Positions 44,501 through 53,121 of a DNA stretch of 64,000 nt are shown here, piece after piece. The stretch's first letter is position 1. Every line of letters starts with the position of its first letter. Made by a program: the position numbers and the translations under genes. The DNA comes from Desulfobacula toluolica Tol2. Lineage in GTDB: Bacteria; Desulfobacterota; Desulfobacteria; Desulfobacterales; Desulfobacteraceae. Under the pieces are notes generated by a model. That model saw only the letters and a list, made by a program, of their open reading frames with translations. It had not been told where the DNA came from and searched no databases. The stretch lies in assembly GCF_000307105.1 (NCBI RefSeq), contig NC_018645.1, forward strand, positions 4,846,001 to 4,910,000, read 5' to 3'.

Positions 44501-44652
44501 GCTTTATCAACGAGATAAACGCTAAACCCCGTATTCGCAAGGTCAAGGGCGGCTTGGATGCCGCTGATGCCGCCGCCGACAACCATCACATCTATTAGAT
44601 TGTTTTTTTCAGGACTGTTAACAGGCAGCCCTTCAACCGTTTCTTTTTCCAC
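41575..44652 (-). CDS. bamE: Class II benzoyl-CoA reductase HdrA-like flavin subunit
   Basis: This 1025-residue protein has two FAD-binding units: MVVGGGISGIQAALDLANTG near residue 25 and ALVVGGGLAGMTSALSMANQ near 580. The HdrA-specific N-terminal cluster (TNDCSMCIESPKFIECSRHP) is complete, followed by a ferredoxin motif (CTGCGTCVEVC), and the C-terminus has two more [4Fe-4S] motifs (CESCGACISVC and CKGDGLCNTVC). In the family the HdrA flavin is the proposed bifurcation site. GTG start at 44652 follows AGAAGGACAAAA; 32 bp after bamD. The 111-bp gap to bamF is the largest in the operon; a different frame continues open there for about 20 codons but nothing shows it is used. Confidence 0.93.
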   Translation of the reverse strand: MEKETVEGLPVNSPEKNNLIDVMVVGGGISGIQAALDLANTGFSVYLVDKAPAIGGKMSQLDKTFPTNDCSMCIESPKFIECSRHPNIEILSYTEVESIKGKAGDFKVTLTRKPRYIIEDRCTGCGTCVEVCPVKVPDEYNQNLSLNKAIHIYFSQAVPLITYVDPDTCLYLQDEKCNICIGACQNQAIDLNQREETIQVEVGAVIMSPGFEVFDPKLRNDYGYGIMENVVTSLDFERILASTGPYDGEILRPSDKKHPKKIAWIQCVGSRQVIEGGNSYCSGVCCAYAQKQVILAKDHEADLEAKIFHNDIRAFGKDFERFYQRAENLPGVEFIRSYVSIGKEDPETKNVSIRYSTADDGVKEEEFELVVLSVGLNPPKNAEELADQFGIELNEHGFCKSNPLNPIETTRPGIFVSGAFQGPIDIPESVMSAGGADALCSQLLAYRRGDLARDRVYPPEKDVSQEKPRVGVFVCHCGANIGRVVDVPAVVEYASGLENVVHAQESLFACSTDNAKQISDQIREKGLNRVVVAACTPRTHEPLFRDTCREGGINQYFYEMANIREHCSWVHSKEPENATRKAKEIVRMAVARSSLLEPLQEFELPVNKTALVVGGGLAGMTSALSMANQGFRVKLLEKDKALGGITRRIHTTLEGMDVQAFLKDTVQKVYKHPYIQISHEAIITNVTGYVGNFVTTVKTEGRIKDIEHGIAVLATGAAEYKPTEYLYGEDDQVVTQLELEDRIFKQDEALMNAESLVMIQCVGCRNEDRNYCSRICCSHAVKNATNLKDLKPEMDIYILFRDMRTYGYREDYYREAADKGVKFIRWELDDKPEVEAITEGGKSILRVTVPDLILGRRLELDADVLTLSAAVIPSEESMEVARLFKVAMNPDGFFQEAHVKLRPVDFAAEGVFLCGIAHYPKHITETISQAYGAAGRAITILNKDSVTVSGAICQVDENACESCGACISVCNYGAIEFHETGKGKKATVNPILCKGDGLCNTVCPANAISLKHFTDDEIFCQIDAS

Positions 44653-44684
44653 TTTTTTTGTCCTTCTAAGAATTCTACGGTTTT

Positions 44685-45836
44685 CTAAATCATTTCCTGA
44701 ATAATTTCCGTGATGTCTTTAACCTCTAAGACGTCGTCATATTCCAGGTTTAACATGCTTTCCTCAAAATTGGTGATGCAATAGGGGCAGGCCGTTGCCA
44801 GCACCTTTGCCCCAGCTTTCTTGGCCTGGACCAATCTGAGGTCGGAGAACCGCTCTTCCTTGGGAGTGTCCATCCAGATTCGGCCGCCACCCCCGCCGCA
44901 GCAAAGGCTGTCTTTGCCCCAATCTGCCATCTCAACCAATTCCAACCCGGATACTGCCTTTAAAACATTGCGAGGCTCATCATATATTTTATTGTGCCGC
45001 CCCAGGTAACACGGGTCATGATATGTAACTTTCTTCCCGAACTCACCTGACAATTCAAGCCGTCCCGTTTCAATCAGCTCTGATAAATACTGAGTGATAT
45101 GAACGACTTCAAAGTTCACCATAAACTCGGGGTATTCATTTTTAAACGTGTGGTAGCAATGGGGAGAAGAAACGATAATCTTCTTCACACCATTGTCGAT
45201 AAAGGTCTTGATGTTTTCCTTGGCCAGGCTTTGAAATACGTCCTCACTGCCGATTTTTCGGATGCTTTCGCCGCAGCAGCTTTCTTTAGCGCCCAATATG
45301 CCAAAATTCACTCTTGCTTTTTTAAGGATATTGGCCGTGGCTGTGGCGATTTTTTTCATTCTCGGATCAAAGCTGAGATAGCAGCCGACAAAATACAGCG
45401 CTTCCATGTCCTTTGTGAACGGTTTGACGCCAAGATCTTTTGCCCAATCCCCCCGTTTATTTCTATCAAACTGCAAGGGGTTGCCTTCGGAAATAAGGCT
45501 TGCTCTCGCGGTACGGGCCGACTTGACCGACGCCGGAAACACCTCATATTCCGAAGCTATCCGGCGCAAAGACATGCCGACCTCTACCTGTTTGACGCCT
45601 CGCGGACACCGATCAGGGCATCTGCCACAGGTCGTACATCTCCATATATCTTCGCCTTCTATCTCCGTTAAGCCAAACGTGGCCTCACGGATGATTTTTC
45701 GGATACTGAACTGCCTGACCCGGTTCCAGGGGCAAACCGTGTCGCATAGTCCGCACTGAAAGCAAAACCTGAAGGCTTCTCCACTGGCCTCTTTTATTTC
45801 TTCTATGACTTCTTTGAAGGGGGCGACTGTTTCCAC
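44685..45836 (-). CDS. bamD: Class II benzoyl-CoA reductase HdrD-like iron-sulfur subunit
   Basis: This 383-residue protein has two N-terminal [4Fe-4S] motifs (CFQCGLCDTVCPWNR and CTTCGRCPDRCPRG, residues about 24-85) and two C-terminal CCG domains (YFVGCYLSFDP with SCCGESIR; YHDPCYLGRHNKIYDEPR with LCCGGGGGR), exactly the HdrD/HdrBC build. CCG domains carry unusual iron-sulfur clusters in heterodisulfide reductases. It should link the BamBC catalytic unit to BamE. GTG start at 45836, 35 bp after bamC. Confidence 0.93.
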   Translation of the reverse strand: METVAPFKEVIEEIKEASGEAFRFCFQCGLCDTVCPWNRVRQFSIRKIIREATFGLTEIEGEDIWRCTTCGRCPDRCPRGVKQVEVGMSLRRIASEYEVFPASVKSARTARASLISEGNPLQFDRNKRGDWAKDLGVKPFTKDMEALYFVGCYLSFDPRMKKIATATANILKKARVNFGILGAKESCCGESIRKIGSEDVFQSLAKENIKTFIDNGVKKIIVSSPHCYHTFKNEYPEFMVNFEVVHITQYLSELIETGRLELSGEFGKKVTYHDPCYLGRHNKIYDEPRNVLKAVSGLELVEMADWGKDSLCCGGGGGRIWMDTPKEERFSDLRLVQAKKAGAKVLATACPYCITNFEESMLNLEYDDVLEVKDITEIIQEMI

Positions 45837-45871
45837 TGTATTTATTAATCCTCTTCTTTCAACTTAAGTGG

Positions 45872-46426
45872 TTAACGCTTTGATAATCGAGAAAAAGTAT
45901 CCACGACCTTCTTTTGCCCGTGTTTCTTCACGAGTGACTCGTAAGCTGTCTTCAACTCCATCTGATTATCTGCTTCCTGCGTTTCTTCCTCTGCCACTGC
46001 CACTTCCCTTTCCGAATAGGTCAAGCAGTCACGTGCGCATATCTGAACACACATCGGCTCAGAAAGTGGAGGCACATCTTCACACATGTCGCATTTGAGA
46101 GGAAGACCCGAATCGGGTTCTTTGAACCAACTCCTCGACGGGCAGGAAGCCGGACAGAAAGCGCATTCCGAATACTCCTTGCCGTCGATCACATAATGAT
46201 TCCGGCCGTTACATTCGGCTTGCGTATAGCCGCCGGCTCGAACCGGCACCCATTGATCGTTTCTTTCATCAATTACCACCTTGATCCGGGAGCGGGCCGG
46301 GTTAAAGCTACTGTATTTCGGTATGGCGTGAAATGCAGCACAGGCCTTCTCACAGGCGCGACACCCATTGCATTTGCTCGGGTCTACTTTTATTTCTTTG
46401 ATTATTTTTTTTGCCGGTTTACTCAT
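45872..46426 (-). CDS. bamC: Class II benzoyl-CoA reductase ferredoxin-like subunit
   Basis: This 184-residue protein is an AOR-partner ferredoxin with the motifs CNGCRACEKACAAFH (residues about 18-32), CAFCPASC, and CDMCEDVPPLSEPMCVQIC, giving three [4Fe-4S] sites in the DMSO-reductase-subunit-B style. It would carry electrons to the tungsten subunit BamB. The ATG at 46426 was chosen because the ribosome site GGGAGG lies 11 bases before it; a GTG 12 bases upstream overlaps that site. It is 20 bp after bamB. A paralogue with the same cysteine pattern is at 53122. Confidence 0.92.
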   Translation of the reverse strand: MSKPAKKIIKEIKVDPSKCNGCRACEKACAAFHAIPKYSSFNPARSRIKVVIDERNDQWVPVRAGGYTQAECNGRNHYVIDGKEYSECAFCPASCPSRSWFKEPDSGLPLKCDMCEDVPPLSEPMCVQICARDCLTYSEREVAVAEEETQEADNQMELKTAYESLVKKHGQKKVVDTFSRLSKR

Positions 46427-46446
46427 TGCTGTTTTCACCTCCCGGA

Positions 46447-48474
46447 CTATTTATTCTTGATATTGTACTCAGTTAGAGTGAAATTTTCAGCTTTACGGAA
46501 ACTCACTTCTGCATTTTTTGGTCTTCCTTCTGAGTAACATGATTGATCCTTGTAGCAAATATCTTCATCGCCCTTAATGAGTCCCCTCTTGATGAGTTCA
46601 TCGGCGACATCACCCAGGCCTAATTTGTCCAATGTTAATTTGGTGGGAACGCCTTCGTTGGTCCACCCCTTGAATGTGTAGTATCCGTCAAGAAGCTTCT
46701 GCTCATTTTCCGGCTCCCTTTTCTTCCAGTGATCTGCAGGTGGCTTCTCGTCGGCTCTTTTCAGTCCTCTGCTCATATTGATGGCCCTGACAAGATTCCG
46801 GTTTCTTCTGGCTACTTGCCATAAATCATCGGCATCCATTTCGATCCCGGTCGCCAATTTAATAAAAGTGGGTATGTTGTAGATGTTGTATGCGGAACCG
46901 CCACCGAATTGACCTCTAAATGATGAACAGAATGCGCAAAGGCCAAGGGAGTCATCAACGTAGTGCATGGTTTCGTTCCAATCACATATGTTAATAGCCG
47001 CTTCAAATGATGGATGTGTGCGTGGCTCCCATTCCTGGAAGAATTTTTTAAACCTCTCGGGTGCCGACATCCATTCGTCGGTAAACTCCTTTCTCTCTGC
47101 AGGTTCTTTAATTGGATCCTGCGGATAAGAGCCCTCGGTCTGATTGATCGCCATCTTGTCGCTGGTGCAATACATGAGATAATACGGATAATTCACTTTG
47201 CCCAGCTTGAGAGGTATCTGCTCGAACTTTTTCATTGTGTTATGATCATATTCTTCGGCACCATTGCCGATCTGACGGGCTGCCCGATATACCCCATTGG
47301 CCAGAATATCCCCTACTCCTTCTCTCCGGACAAGCTTCTCAAGCAGATAGTAAAACCTGTCGGCAGATTTTTCCGGAAAATCAGGCAGGTCTTTGTCGGT
47401 TAAAATGCCTGCTTCATAAAGTTCGATGGCGAAAGCTAAGGCTTGTGGTGCGGCATAGCTGTCCACACCGTATTCCTGGCTTAGGGCCATTATGTCGAAG
47501 GTAAAAGGAAGCTCTTCAAAAGCCGCCATATGCCAGGTGCCTTTGCCGAAGCATTTTAACATGTACCTTTGCCGTCCGGGTGGCTTGACCACAAGATGAC
47601 AGTTTTTAGGACAATTGTAGCAGCCTTGCAACCGGTCGCGGATTTTCAGAGTGTAATCCTTCCACCTGTCTTCTTGCTCCTGATGCCAGAAATCTTTTCT
47701 CCTTGTGCGTGCATTGCCCCAGGCAAAATTGTTATGGTGCCAGGCATCGTTCCACTCAATTGCCATGAGATCCCCGTTAAACGGACTTTCATTTATATCC
47801 TGATAGTGTTGGAGACATAATTTGAACATCTCTTCGGGGTTGGCAACTTGAAAATCTTTTGTGCCACGCACTGCGATCGCCTTCAGCCTTTTATCCCCCA
47901 TAACCACACCTACGCCGCGAGATGCAGATCCGTTATAATGTTCTATGGAGGCCATGAAAAGCCTGTTTTCACCGGCAAGGCCGATTGCGGCCACTTGAAT
48001 ATCACGATCATTTAACTCATCTTTAATAGCATGTGCGGTTTCCTGAGCCCCCATTCCCTTAAGGTGAGAGGCGTCCCGCAGTTCCACTTTGTCATTGTGT
48101 ATCCACAAATATACCAAATCTTGTGATTTGCCTCGAAGGACGATCTTATCGTAGCCGGCATGTTTGAGTTCCGGCCCAAAATAACCTCCAAAAATCGAAT
48201 TGGAAAACATGTTCGTCTGAGGAGAAATGGTATCGACCATCGTTCGATTGGCTGCTGGGATAGGAGTACCGTCAAAAAGGCCTGTGCTGAATATAAGCAA
48301 ATTATCGGGAGAAAAGGCATCGGTCTCCGGACTCACTCGATCCCATATCAACCTGGCGGCAGAGCCATTACCACCCAGATGAAGCCTGGTTACTTCGGGA
48401 TCTGTTTCTACCCGCTCAATATTGCCCACAGTCAAATCTACTTCCAAATTAATGCCTGTCTCTCCATATCTCAT
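46447..48474 (-). CDS. bamB: Class II benzoyl-CoA reductase catalytic subunit, tungsten AOR family
   Basis: This 675-residue enzyme belongs to the aldehyde:ferredoxin oxidoreductase family (bis-pterin tungsten plus one [4Fe-4S]). The cluster ligands are C285, C288 and C292 (GCYNCPKNCH) with the fourth in LCAFCSSFRGQ near 513; the pterin-binding N-terminal GGNGSAARLIWDRV and DSYAAPQALAF blocks are intact. Together with bamC-I behind it, it is best assigned as BamB, which reduces benzoyl-CoA to the cyclic diene; a plain aldehyde oxidoreductase would not carry this operon. It is the first gene, with ribosome site TTAGGAGGTATATT, a sigma-54 promoter and repeated palindromes upstream. A gap-free paralogue, about four fifths identical by eye, is at 51074. 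Confidence 0.92.
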   Translation of the reverse strand: MRYGETGINLEVDLTVGNIERVETDPEVTRLHLGGNGSAARLIWDRVSPETDAFSPDNLLIFSTGLFDGTPIPAANRTMVDTISPQTNMFSNSIFGGYFGPELKHAGYDKIVLRGKSQDLVYLWIHNDKVELRDASHLKGMGAQETAHAIKDELNDRDIQVAAIGLAGENRLFMASIEHYNGSASRGVGVVMGDKRLKAIAVRGTKDFQVANPEEMFKLCLQHYQDINESPFNGDLMAIEWNDAWHHNNFAWGNARTRRKDFWHQEQEDRWKDYTLKIRDRLQGCYNCPKNCHLVVKPPGRQRYMLKCFGKGTWHMAAFEELPFTFDIMALSQEYGVDSYAAPQALAFAIELYEAGILTDKDLPDFPEKSADRFYYLLEKLVRREGVGDILANGVYRAARQIGNGAEEYDHNTMKKFEQIPLKLGKVNYPYYLMYCTSDKMAINQTEGSYPQDPIKEPAERKEFTDEWMSAPERFKKFFQEWEPRTHPSFEAAINICDWNETMHYVDDSLGLCAFCSSFRGQFGGGSAYNIYNIPTFIKLATGIEMDADDLWQVARRNRNLVRAINMSRGLKRADEKPPADHWKKREPENEQKLLDGYYTFKGWTNEGVPTKLTLDKLGLGDVADELIKRGLIKGDEDICYKDQSCYSEGRPKNAEVSFRKAENFTLTEYNIKNK

Positions 48475-48521
48475 AATATACCTCCTAATAGTTCTATTTG
48501 ACGGACATGGCGATTAAAGTT

Positions 48522-48537
48522 AGCAAAAAGCCTGCCA
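48522..48537 (-). promoter_or_regulatory. Sigma-54 promoter of the bam operon
   Basis: On the minus strand TGGCAGGCTTTTTGCT fits TGGCAC-N5-TTGCW with both invariant pairs (GG at -24, GC at -12) and one mismatch. It is 48 bp before the bamB start codon, leaving a leader of about 35 bases with the ribosome site. Sigma-54 control of bam genes through an NtrC-type regulator is known from Geobacter. Confidence 0.72.
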
Positions 48538-48614
48538 ATGGGCAAAAAAAATAAAATTACTTATAAATTCAGATGTTTATTTGTATGAGCAGGAAAAAGA
48601 TAGTGAAAAAAAAC

Positions 48615-48641
48615 AAAAACTCCTGAAAAACAGGAGTTTTT
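48615..48641 (-). promoter_or_regulatory. Palindromic activator site, proximal bam copy
   Basis: AAAAACTCCTG-AAAAA-CAGGAGTTTTT, an 11-bp perfect inverted repeat with a 5-base spacer, 78 bp upstream of the -24 element of bam. Same core and spacer as at 48883, 59384 and 59421. Alternative reading: a transcription terminator, since the stem is flanked by A and T runs. Confidence 0.55.
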
Positions 48642-48663
48642 GTTAATAAATGTTAAATTCTTG

Positions 48664-48680
48664 TTCTTGAAAAACAGGAA
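48664..48680 (-). promoter_or_regulatory. Degenerate copy of the bam activator palindrome
   Basis: TTCTTG-AAAAA-CAGGAA keeps the spacer and the right half of the repeat with one mismatch between arms. Two helical turns or so from the proximal copy, as expected for cooperative binding of activator dimers. Confidence 0.4.
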
Positions 48681-48882
48681 TCTCTGTTTTTATCCCCCAA
48701 TGAACTTATAACAACGATGCATAAGTCTGAAACTCCTTTTGTAAGGAATAAATTAATGTTTTGTTGTGATCAACCATGCGATCATCTATATTTTATTATT
48801 GAAAAAAGTTTACCAATGGATTTAAGACATTTCTTTAACTATAAAATCAGCACGTTGCGTAATGATATTGCGATCAGGACAT

Positions 48883-48907
48883 AACACTCCTGAAAAACAG
48901 GAGTGTT
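48883..48907 (-). promoter_or_regulatory. Palindromic activator site, distal bam copy
   Basis: AACACTCCTG-AAAAA-CAGGAGTGTT is a 10-bp perfect repeat around the same core, with no T tract after it on either strand, which argues against a terminator. A half site CTCCTG follows at 48931. Confidence 0.55.
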
Positions 48908-49152
48908 GTATTCGTGATATTAGGCAACCACTCCTGAAAAAAAATAAGGGATCGGATACCTGCCTGTGTTAAAAAGAATCAGGGCTGACTGATTCCGCGC
49001 AGAAGATAGGCATAGCTTTTAAAACTCAGATGTTTTACCAACTGGTCCTGGATTTTCATGTTTGCAGCCGATGCATAGCCGATGCCAATATGAATTATTA
49101 ACTTATAGTCAAAAAATAAAAACAAGTAAAAACCGGACATCACTGATACGGG

Positions 49153-49785
49153 CTACTCACATCTGAACCCATTAACAATAATACTGAAAATTGTTTCAAT
49201 GTTTTCAAATAGAGGATATGACATATCATTTAAGAGCCAACATGTAACCAGATGATCCATTGTGCTGATAAAAATATCACGAGCAGCCTGAGGATCAAGG
49301 TCTGCTCTGAGTTCTCCATTTTTTATGCCTTCAGAAATGATAGAAACAGGGTAATAATAAAGAGTTTTGACATTTAAATATACGTCCGTTTTAAGAAATT
49401 TTGCATTAGTTTTTAAATTCAGATAGACTACTTTTGCATCTAATGGAGAAAGTTCTATTCTTCTTAAATACCACCATAAATATTTTCTCAGTTTGTTTTC
49501 TGCTCCCTTTATCCCAAAAAGATGGTTTTCAAGATCTTCTAAAAGTTCGGAAATCCACAAATCCGGTATCTCAAGTAGAAGATCTTCTTTTCCTTTGAAA
49601 TATTCATATAGAGCTGCTTCGGAAAGGCCAATGCTTTTTGAAATATCAACAACGGTTGTCTGATGAAAGCCTTTATCGGCAAAAAGTTTTTTTGCAGCTT
49701 CAATTATTTGCATTCTTGTATCCGAGCTACTTTGCTTCCCGGTTTTTCTTTTTACTTTTTTTTTTAAAACTTTCTCTTTCTTCAT
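49153..49785 (-). CDS. TetR/AcrR-family transcription regulator
   Basis: This 210-residue protein has a lysine-rich N-terminal tail, a TetR helix-turn-helix (residues about 24-70: IIEAAKKLFADKGFHQTTVVDISKSIGLSEAALYEYF in pieces) and a helical ligand domain. It is transcribed toward bamB, 678 bp upstream of it. In aromatic degradation clusters TetR repressors often answer to acyl-CoA or aromatic ligands, so a role in bam control is possible but not shown. The start lacks a strong ribosome site. Confidence 0.92.
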   Translation of the reverse strand: MKKEKVLKKKVKRKTGKQSSSDTRMQIIEAAKKLFADKGFHQTTVVDISKSIGLSEAALYEYFKGKEDLLLEIPDLWISELLEDLENHLFGIKGAENKLRKYLWWYLRRIELSPLDAKVVYLNLKTNAKFLKTDVYLNVKTLYYYPVSIISEGIKNGELRADLDPQAARDIFISTMDHLVTCWLLNDMSYPLFENIETIFSIIVNGFRCE

Positions 49786-49886
49786 AGAGTTACCAGTTTG
49801 CCCTCAAAAAAATTCAATTGCAACATCCTGCAAATGTTTAGCCATCATTATCTCAACTTTTGAAAAAAAAGCCAATGTCACTAACT

Positions 49887-49963
49887 GCCATGGCAGATCA
49901 ATCTGCCACAACAAAAAATGAAAGAGGCTTTATTCCAACAGCTTAGAAGTTCTTTCATATAAA
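49887..49963 (+). repeat. Dispersed ~77-bp element, copy B
   Basis: It starts with GCCATGGCAGATCAATCTGCC, almost identical to copy A (11754), and ends with AGAAGTTCTTTCATATAAA. Length and hairpin position match copy A exactly; the middle has diverged. Confidence 0.5.
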
Positions 49964-50887
49964 GATTAATAACATTTAAACAATAAAATTCAACAAGATT
50001 TTTATTTTAAAATATGTATTGAACCTTCCCTAAAAAATTATAATTCGTACCAAACTCACTTGCTATTTCATGGTGGTGTTTGTTGCCAATAACAACCCTT
50101 TTTATCAAAGCTTTTCTTAATTTTGTTTTGTGTGCAACATTTAGTGCATTTTTAAAATGAGTCCTATAAACTAAATACCACTTAGAATAAACACATTCAA
50201 GAATATTTTTTTTGAATGTCAAAAAGAATTTATAATAAATTTACCCGCAATAAATATTATTTTTACTATTATTAAAGCAACTTACAAAAAAAATACAAAC
50301 ACAAACCATCTTTCTATATTACTTAATGATAATATAAATTATTAACAGAAGCAACAAAATCTAACCGATTATAAAGCTCATAAAATAACAAGCACCTGAA
50401 AATAGCCTTTGGTAAAAAAATCTCACCCCAAAACAATAAGTATGATTATGTTCTCTACATAATATGTAGTGGTTAAAATAAAAGCTTAGACAACAAAAAT
50501 TATTTATCTAAGTTCAAATAACTTTTGAACATTATGATAATAGTTATAATTAAGGATGGTTAAAGAATTTTAAATCAATCTGTAATTATCACACAGAGCA
50601 GCAGCCTTGCATATAAAAATAATCGGAATTATAAGGTCAACCCATGATCATAGTGCTTTCATAATAAGATTAGGATAAAACAGAAATCATTTTCAAATAA
50701 ATATTATTATTTTTAAATAATTAAAATAAAAGCTTATTTATATAATATAGCCAATAAATTATTGTTATTATTATACAGTATTTTTTCGAAAAAAAATCAT
50801 TGACCGCTATATTAGTTAATGCTATTAGGTATTTTACAATAGTGACTGAATAATAAAGGAACTTTTTCCCCAAAAAAACAACTAAGA

Positions 50888-50925
50888 TTTTTAATTTCAG
50901 AAGGTTAAAAGTTATTTCATATAAA
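50888..50925 (+). repeat. Dispersed element, tail-only copy C
   Basis: TTTTAATTTCAGAAGGTTAA and the following AAGTTATTTCATATAAA match the tail of copy A at nearly all positions; the hairpin part is absent. It lies about 150 bp before bamB2. Confidence 0.4.
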
Positions 50926-51073
50926 TTACCTGGGTAAATATTTTTTTCTTACAAGCAAGATTTTTTTGGGAAAGATGAGATTTGAATTGATGGAATCAAC
51001 AACAGCAGACAGTGAAAGTCGCTGAATTCATCAAAAACCGCGAAGAACGACGAGGGCTGTCAGGAGGTGCATT

Positions 51074-53101
51074 ATGAGATATGGAGAGACAGGCTACAAT
51101 TTGGAAATCAATTTGACTGAAGGCGAAATTGAGCGGGTAGAAACAGATCACCAATTGACAAGGCTTCATCTGGGTGGCAATGGTACTGCTGCCAGGATAA
51201 TATGGGACAGAGTGAGTCCCGAAACAGAGGCCTTTTCTCCTGAAAATTTACTCATATTCAGCGCGGGTCTTTTAGTCGGGACTCCTGTTCCGGCCTGCAA
51301 CCGTACTATGGTAAATACTATTTCTCCCCAGACGAACTTTTTTTCTCATTCGATTTTTGGAGGCTATTTCGGACCGGAACTTAAACATGCCGGCTACGAT
51401 AAAATCATCATTCAAGGCAAAGCACAAAATTTGGTTTATTTGTGGATACATAATGACAAAGTAGAAATACGGGACGCCTCTCATCTTAAGGGAAAAGGAG
51501 CTCAAGAAACCGCATGGGCTATCAAAGAAGAGTTGAAAGATCCCAGAATTCAAGTGGCTGCAATCGGTCTTGCCGGAGAAAACAGACTTTTTATGTCCAC
51601 CATAGAACATTCTAACGCCAGCGCATCTCGAGGAGTCGGCGTGATTATGGGGGATAAAAGGTTGAAAGCCATAGCAGTGCGCGGCACAAAAGATTTTCAG
51701 GTTTTCAATCCTGATGAGTTGTTCAAGTCATGCCTTAAACACAGCCAGGATATACATGCCAGCCCGTTTAACGGGGATCTTATGGCAATTGAGTGGAATG
51801 ACGCTTTTCACCATGACAATTTTGCCTGGGGCAATGCGCGCATACGGAGAAAAGGCTTTTGGAACCAGGAGTTAGAAGACAGATGGAAGGATTACACTCT
51901 GGAGATCCGCGACCGTTTGCAAGGCTGCTATAATTGTCCTAAGAACTGCCATCTCGTGGTCAAGCCACCCGGACGGCAAAGATACATTTTAAAATGCTTT
52001 GGAAAAGGCACCTGGCATATGGCAGCTTTTCAAGACCTTCCCTTTACCTTTGATATACTTGCTCTAACCCAGGAGTACGGTCTGGACAGTTATGCCGCAC
52101 CACAAACCATAGCCTTTGCAATTGAACTTTACGAAGCTGGCATTCTAACAGACAAAGACCTGCCTGATTTTCCTGAAGATAGTGGTGAGAGGTTTTACTA
52201 TCTGCTTGAAATGCTTGTCCGGAGGGAAGGAATTGGGGATGTTCTGGCAAATGGAGTCTATGCGGCAGCCCGTCAGATTGGCAATGGCGCTGAAGTGTAT
52301 GACCATAATACAATGAAAAAATTTGAGCAGATACCACTCAAGCTGGGAAAAGTGAATCATCCGTATTATCTTATGTATTGCACCAGCGACAAGATGGCGA
52401 TTAATCAGACAGAGGGTTCCTTCCCACAGGATGCCATTAAAAATATTACGGAAAGACAAGAATTTGCAGACGGTTGGATATCAGCACCTGAAAGGTTTAA
52501 AAAATTCTTCATGGAATGGGAGCCAAGAACACATCCATCATTAGAAGCCTCTATTAACATTTGCGACTGGAATGAGACTATGCACTATGTTGATGACGCC
52601 ATTGGTTTCTGCGCTTTCTGTTCGTCATTTCGAGGCCAGTTCGGCGGAGGCTCCGCATACCACATCTACAACATACCAACATTCATAAACCTGGCGACCG
52701 GTATGAATCTGGATGCTGACGACCTGTGGCAAGCGACCAGAAGAAATCGGAACCTTGTCAGGGCCATTAACATCAGTAGAGGTTTGAAAAGAGCCGATGA
52801 AAAACCGCCTGCAGATCACTGGAAAGTCAGGGAGCCAAAAAAGGAACAGGAGCTTCTTGGTGAGTACTACAAATTTAAGGGGTGGACCAAAGAGGGAATT
52901 CCTACCAAAGCAACATTGGATAAACTAGGCCTGGATTATATAGCCAAGGAATTTATCAAAAAAGGAATCCTTAAAGGCAATGAAAATAATTGTTATATAG
53001 ATCAATCGTGTTATTCAGAGGGAAGAAAAAAAGAAGCCGTTTTGACTGTCCGTCAGGCTGAAAATTTCACTTTGACTGATTATAACCTCAAAAACAAATA
53101 A
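51074..53101 (+). CDS. bamB: Second BamB-like tungsten oxidoreductase of the AOR family
   Basis: This 675-residue protein aligns with the first BamB without gaps. Cluster ligands C285, C288, C292 and the fourth near 513-516 (FCAFCSSFRGQ) are present, as are the pterin-binding blocks. It is followed by its own bamC but by no other bam genes, so it would have to use the BamD-I module of the main operon or another electron donor. Isoenzymes for different aryl-CoA substrates are a reasonable guess. Ribosome site CAGGAGGTGCATT is like that of the first copy. Its upstream DNA lacks the sigma-54 promoter and palindromes of the first copy, so its control differs. Confidence 0.9.
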   Translation: MRYGETGYNLEINLTEGEIERVETDHQLTRLHLGGNGTAARIIWDRVSPETEAFSPENLLIFSAGLLVGTPVPACNRTMVNTISPQTNFFSHSIFGGYFGPELKHAGYDKIIIQGKAQNLVYLWIHNDKVEIRDASHLKGKGAQETAWAIKEELKDPRIQVAAIGLAGENRLFMSTIEHSNASASRGVGVIMGDKRLKAIAVRGTKDFQVFNPDELFKSCLKHSQDIHASPFNGDLMAIEWNDAFHHDNFAWGNARIRRKGFWNQELEDRWKDYTLEIRDRLQGCYNCPKNCHLVVKPPGRQRYILKCFGKGTWHMAAFQDLPFTFDILALTQEYGLDSYAAPQTIAFAIELYEAGILTDKDLPDFPEDSGERFYYLLEMLVRREGIGDVLANGVYAAARQIGNGAEVYDHNTMKKFEQIPLKLGKVNHPYYLMYCTSDKMAINQTEGSFPQDAIKNITERQEFADGWISAPERFKKFFMEWEPRTHPSLEASINICDWNETMHYVDDAIGFCAFCSSFRGQFGGGSAYHIYNIPTFINLATGMNLDADDLWQATRRNRNLVRAINISRGLKRADEKPPADHWKVREPKKEQELLGEYYKFKGWTKEGIPTKATLDKLGLDYIAKEFIKKGILKGNENNCYIDQSCYSEGRKKEAVLTVRQAENFTLTDYNLKNK

Positions 53102-53121
53102 CCCGGGAGGTGACAACTGCA

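Larger units (their letters stand above)
48475..49152. other. bam control region, gene-free
   Basis: The 678 bp between bamB and the TetR gene hold no supportable gene. They contain a sigma-54 promoter close to bamB and four versions of the palindrome CTCCTG-N5-CAGGAG: two full (48615, 48883), one degenerate (48664) and one half site (CTCCTG at 48931-48936). The rest is AT-rich. The layout is that of a sigma-54 promoter with upstream activator sites. Confidence 0.7.
49786..51073. other. Long AT-rich interval upstream of the second bamB
   Basis: About 1.3 kb with no gene I can support, very AT-rich, dense in short A and T runs. It contains a second copy of the 77-bp element (49887) and its tail again (50888). 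A 71-codon minus-strand frame at 50007-50222 has a vaguely helix-turn-helix-like end but no ribosome site. No sigma-54 promoter or CTCCTG palindrome was found before bamB2. Confidence 0.55.

Noticed and set aside
46447-48474. BamB as an ordinary aldehyde:ferredoxin oxidoreductase
   Set aside because: The same family, but the directly following ferredoxin, HdrD, HdrA, MvhD-NuoE, NuoF and NuoG-like genes form the full bam set, which plain AOR genes do not have.
48615-48641. CTCCTG palindromes as plain transcription terminators
   Set aside because: They do lie after the TetR and regulator genes and one has A/T flanks, but the same core and 5-base spacer repeat several times at two loci, some without T tracts, and always upstream of sigma-54 type promoters. 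Terminators do not conserve arm sequence. The alternative is kept in the entries.
50007-50222. 71-codon minus-strand frame with a faint helix-turn-helix end
   Set aside because: Lies in very AT-rich gene-free DNA, no ribosome site, no convincing similarity; could be a transposase remnant but unsupported.
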